Below, one piece after another: positions 62,941 to 64,000 of a DNA stretch of 64,000 nt. The stretch is from Geodermatophilus tzadiensis (GTDB taxonomy: Bacteria > Actinomycetota > Actinomycetes > Mycobacteriales > Geodermatophilaceae), in NCBI RefSeq assembly GCF_003002915.1, contig NZ_PVTG01000004.1:264312-328311 (forward strand). Direction: 5' to 3'. Numbering within the stretch: position 1 is the first letter of the stretch; every line of letters starts with the position of its first letter. The notes beneath the pieces were generated by a model, which was not told where the DNA came from, ran no database searches, and worked only from the letters and a program-made list of their open reading frames with translations. A program made the position numbers and the translations under genes.

Positions 62941-63073
62941 CGAGGGCCGAGACCAGGAACAGGTATCGAACAGGCATCACGAGGGTCGGATGCAGGACCG
63001 CCCCGGGCTCCTGGCCTGCAGGAACACTGGGGCGATCCTGTGTCCGAGGGGCGACTCGCTACATACGCACACG
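62941..63073. repeat. Direct repeat, copy 1 (upstream of RidA-family gene)
   Basis: The core 63041-63073 (TGTCCGAGGGGCGACTCGC, one variable base, ACATACGCACACG) is a 33-mer repeated with one mismatch at 63797-63829. Weaker similarity extends upstream (CCAGGAACAGG at 62953-62963). A partial third copy of the core lies at 63103-63125. The 62860-63187 gap holds no gene. Confidence 0.8.
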
Positions 63074-63187
63074 ACTCGTCGGGTGCCGGTGAGCCGTCAT
63101 CGGTGTCCGAGGCGCGACGCGCTGCACGAACCCAAGAGTGAACCGGCCGTTTGACCGGCCACACGGCGCCTGCGGGTGGCGGCTCGG

Positions 63188-63682
63188 TCAACGATCGGCG
63201 AGGTGCAGTTCGGCGGCGACGATGACGGGGAGGTCCAGGGGAAGGGCGGCCGCGCCGATGGCCGTACGGGCGTGCTGCCCGATCGAGGGCCCGAAGACGT
63301 CCAGCACCACCTCTGAGAAGCTGTTGAGCACGGCGGTGGTCTTCGGGTAGCCCGCCTCGGCCTGGACGAAGCCCGTCACGGTGAGCCAGGCGTCGATGCG
63401 GTCGAGGTCCCCGACGGCTTGCTCGACACTGGCGATCACCGCGAGGGCCGCCAGTCGAGCCGACTGTTGGGCCTGCTCCAGCGACACAGCGTCCGGGACC
63501 CGGCCGAAGGGCCCGGCAGGAGCGCCGTCCGGCTGCTGCGCGCCGTGGCCGGAGACCAGGACCCGGTTGCCGAGCACCCGCACCCAGCTGAAGGACGTGG
63601 TGACCGGCATCGCCGGCGACGCTGGCAGGGGCAGGCCGAGGTCCCGGAGCCGGTCGTGCACACGCATCGCTGCATCCAACAC
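63188..63682 (-). CDS. RidA/YjgF-family protein
   Basis: A 164-residue protein of the RidA fold with a ~30-residue N-terminal extension. Landmarks: RVLGNRVLVSGHGAQQPDG, LAALAVIASVEQAVGDLDRIDAWLTVTGFV, NSFSEVVLDVFG and QHARTAIGAAALPLDLPVIVAAELHL. Canonical RidA hydrolyses reactive enamines and uses an Arg in RxxxxVxxLP; here RTAIGAAALPLDLP keeps the Arg. Subgroups without deaminase activity exist. GTG at 63682 follows GAGGA. Both sides carry copies of the same direct repeat. Confidence 0.83.
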   Translation of the reverse strand: MLDAAMRVHDRLRDLGLPLPASPAMPVTTSFSWVRVLGNRVLVSGHGAQQPDGAPAGPFGRVPDAVSLEQAQQSARLAALAVIASVEQAVGDLDRIDAWLTVTGFVQAEAGYPKTTAVLNSFSEVVLDVFGPSIGQHARTAIGAAALPLDLPVIVAAELHLADR

Positions 63683-63738
63683 CCGAAGATCCTCGGTAAG
63701 CAGGATCCCCGGAGCATGACACGTGCCTTGCCCACGAG

Positions 63739-63829
63739 GCCGACCCCAGGAACAGGAGAACCCCCGCCGACCGAGAGGCCCGGGGAGTCAACCCGGTGTC
63801 CGAGGGGCGACTCGCAACATACGCACACG
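63739..63829. repeat. Direct repeat, copy 2 (on the other side of the RidA-family gene)
   Basis: The core 63797-63829 matches copy 1 at 32 of 33 positions, in the same orientation. CCAGGAACAGG also recurs (63752-63763 region). The two copies are 756 bases apart and bracket the RidA-family gene. Confidence 0.8.
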
Positions 63830-64000
63830 CTTCCGACCCTGACGCGCTCACCGGCGGCCGGCGACGGTCGGGCGTCGAGTCGGAGGGGACCTATCGGGAC
63901 CCCTCAGGCGCGTTATGTGGGTTGCTCGCAGCAACTGAGTGTTGACATGGGGGCGCCTCTGCGGAACGCACGTGGTTGTCGAAGACCATTCGCTCCGCAG
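63830..64000. other. Window end, no gene recognised
   Basis: No reading frame here could be assigned. TTGACA at about 63942-63947 is a lone -35-like hexamer. Any gene would continue beyond the window. Confidence 0.3.

Noticed and set aside
63041..63829. Repeats considered as a CRISPR array
   Set aside because: Only two full copies, 756 bases apart with a gene between them, no regular spacers and no cas genes.

Overview
The window is very GC-rich, with frequent GTG starts, short or overlapping intergenic gaps (ATGA and GTGA junctions) and several starts that sit only 6-8 nt downstream of a TAnnnT -10 box. Together with the gene content (ATP-grasp pairs, DUF6653, PIG-L deacetylases, NarL/DosR-type two-component genes, a UvrA-like ABC protein) this points to a chromosome of an actinobacterium, most likely of the Geodermatophilaceae type (Geodermatophilus/Blastococcus/Modestobacter). 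The genus is an inference. No rRNA, tRNA or CRISPR array was seen.

Layout. 1-6.2 kb: the N-terminal part of a peptidoglycan glycosyltransferase, then an FAD hydroxylase / NAD-epimerase pair converging on an ABM-domain protein, an MFS exporter and an NRDE protein. 6.4-8.5 kb: a SNF2-type helicase. 8.6-12.0 kb (minus): a coupled operon of two different ATP-grasp enzymes plus a GT1 glycosyltransferase. 12.1-18.9 kb: a CE15-like hydrolase, a class III aminotransferase, a KynB-like cyclase-family amidohydrolase, a ThDP enzyme and tryptophan 2,3-dioxygenase. This looks like a tryptophan/kynurenine branch without a kynureninase. 20.6-23.0 kb: an Ala-rich coiled-coil protein and a tyrosine recombinase transcribed divergently around two inverted repeats, one of them Xer/dif-like and containing the recombinase start codon. 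The layout resembles the TnpT/TnpS-rst resolution modules of some Tn3-family transposons, but without a transposase.

23-30 kb: alcohol dehydrogenase, enoyl-CoA hydratase, CPBP protease, DUF6653, and a histidine kinase with a coupled REC-only regulator and a divergent LuxR-type regulator. 30.6-34.5 kb is the most unusual block: a class III cyclase-like DUF2652 protein, a PIG-L deacetylase with a cyclic-nucleotide-binding domain inserted inside its catalytic fold, and divergently an MFS transporter with a C-terminal cyclic-nucleotide-binding domain. I read it as a possible self-contained nucleotide second-messenger module.

34.5-56.9 kb: an amino-acid permease, a ThrE-type exporter, tandem serine beta-lactamase-fold hydrolases, a second kinase/regulator pair, a lipase-like membrane-protein gene that has lost its middle, an acyl-CoA ligase, small ABM/CMD proteins, a lipoprotein, a second alcohol dehydrogenase, a 28-nt poly-G tract, a two-domain glycerophosphodiesterase, a pseudokinase and an EEP nuclease/phosphatase. 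56.9-64 kb is a decaying, plastic zone: gene relics, a DosR-like regulator that lacks its phospho-acceptor Asp, an integrase fragment, a UvrA2-like protein, a degenerate HD hydrolase and a direct repeat flanking a RidA-family gene.
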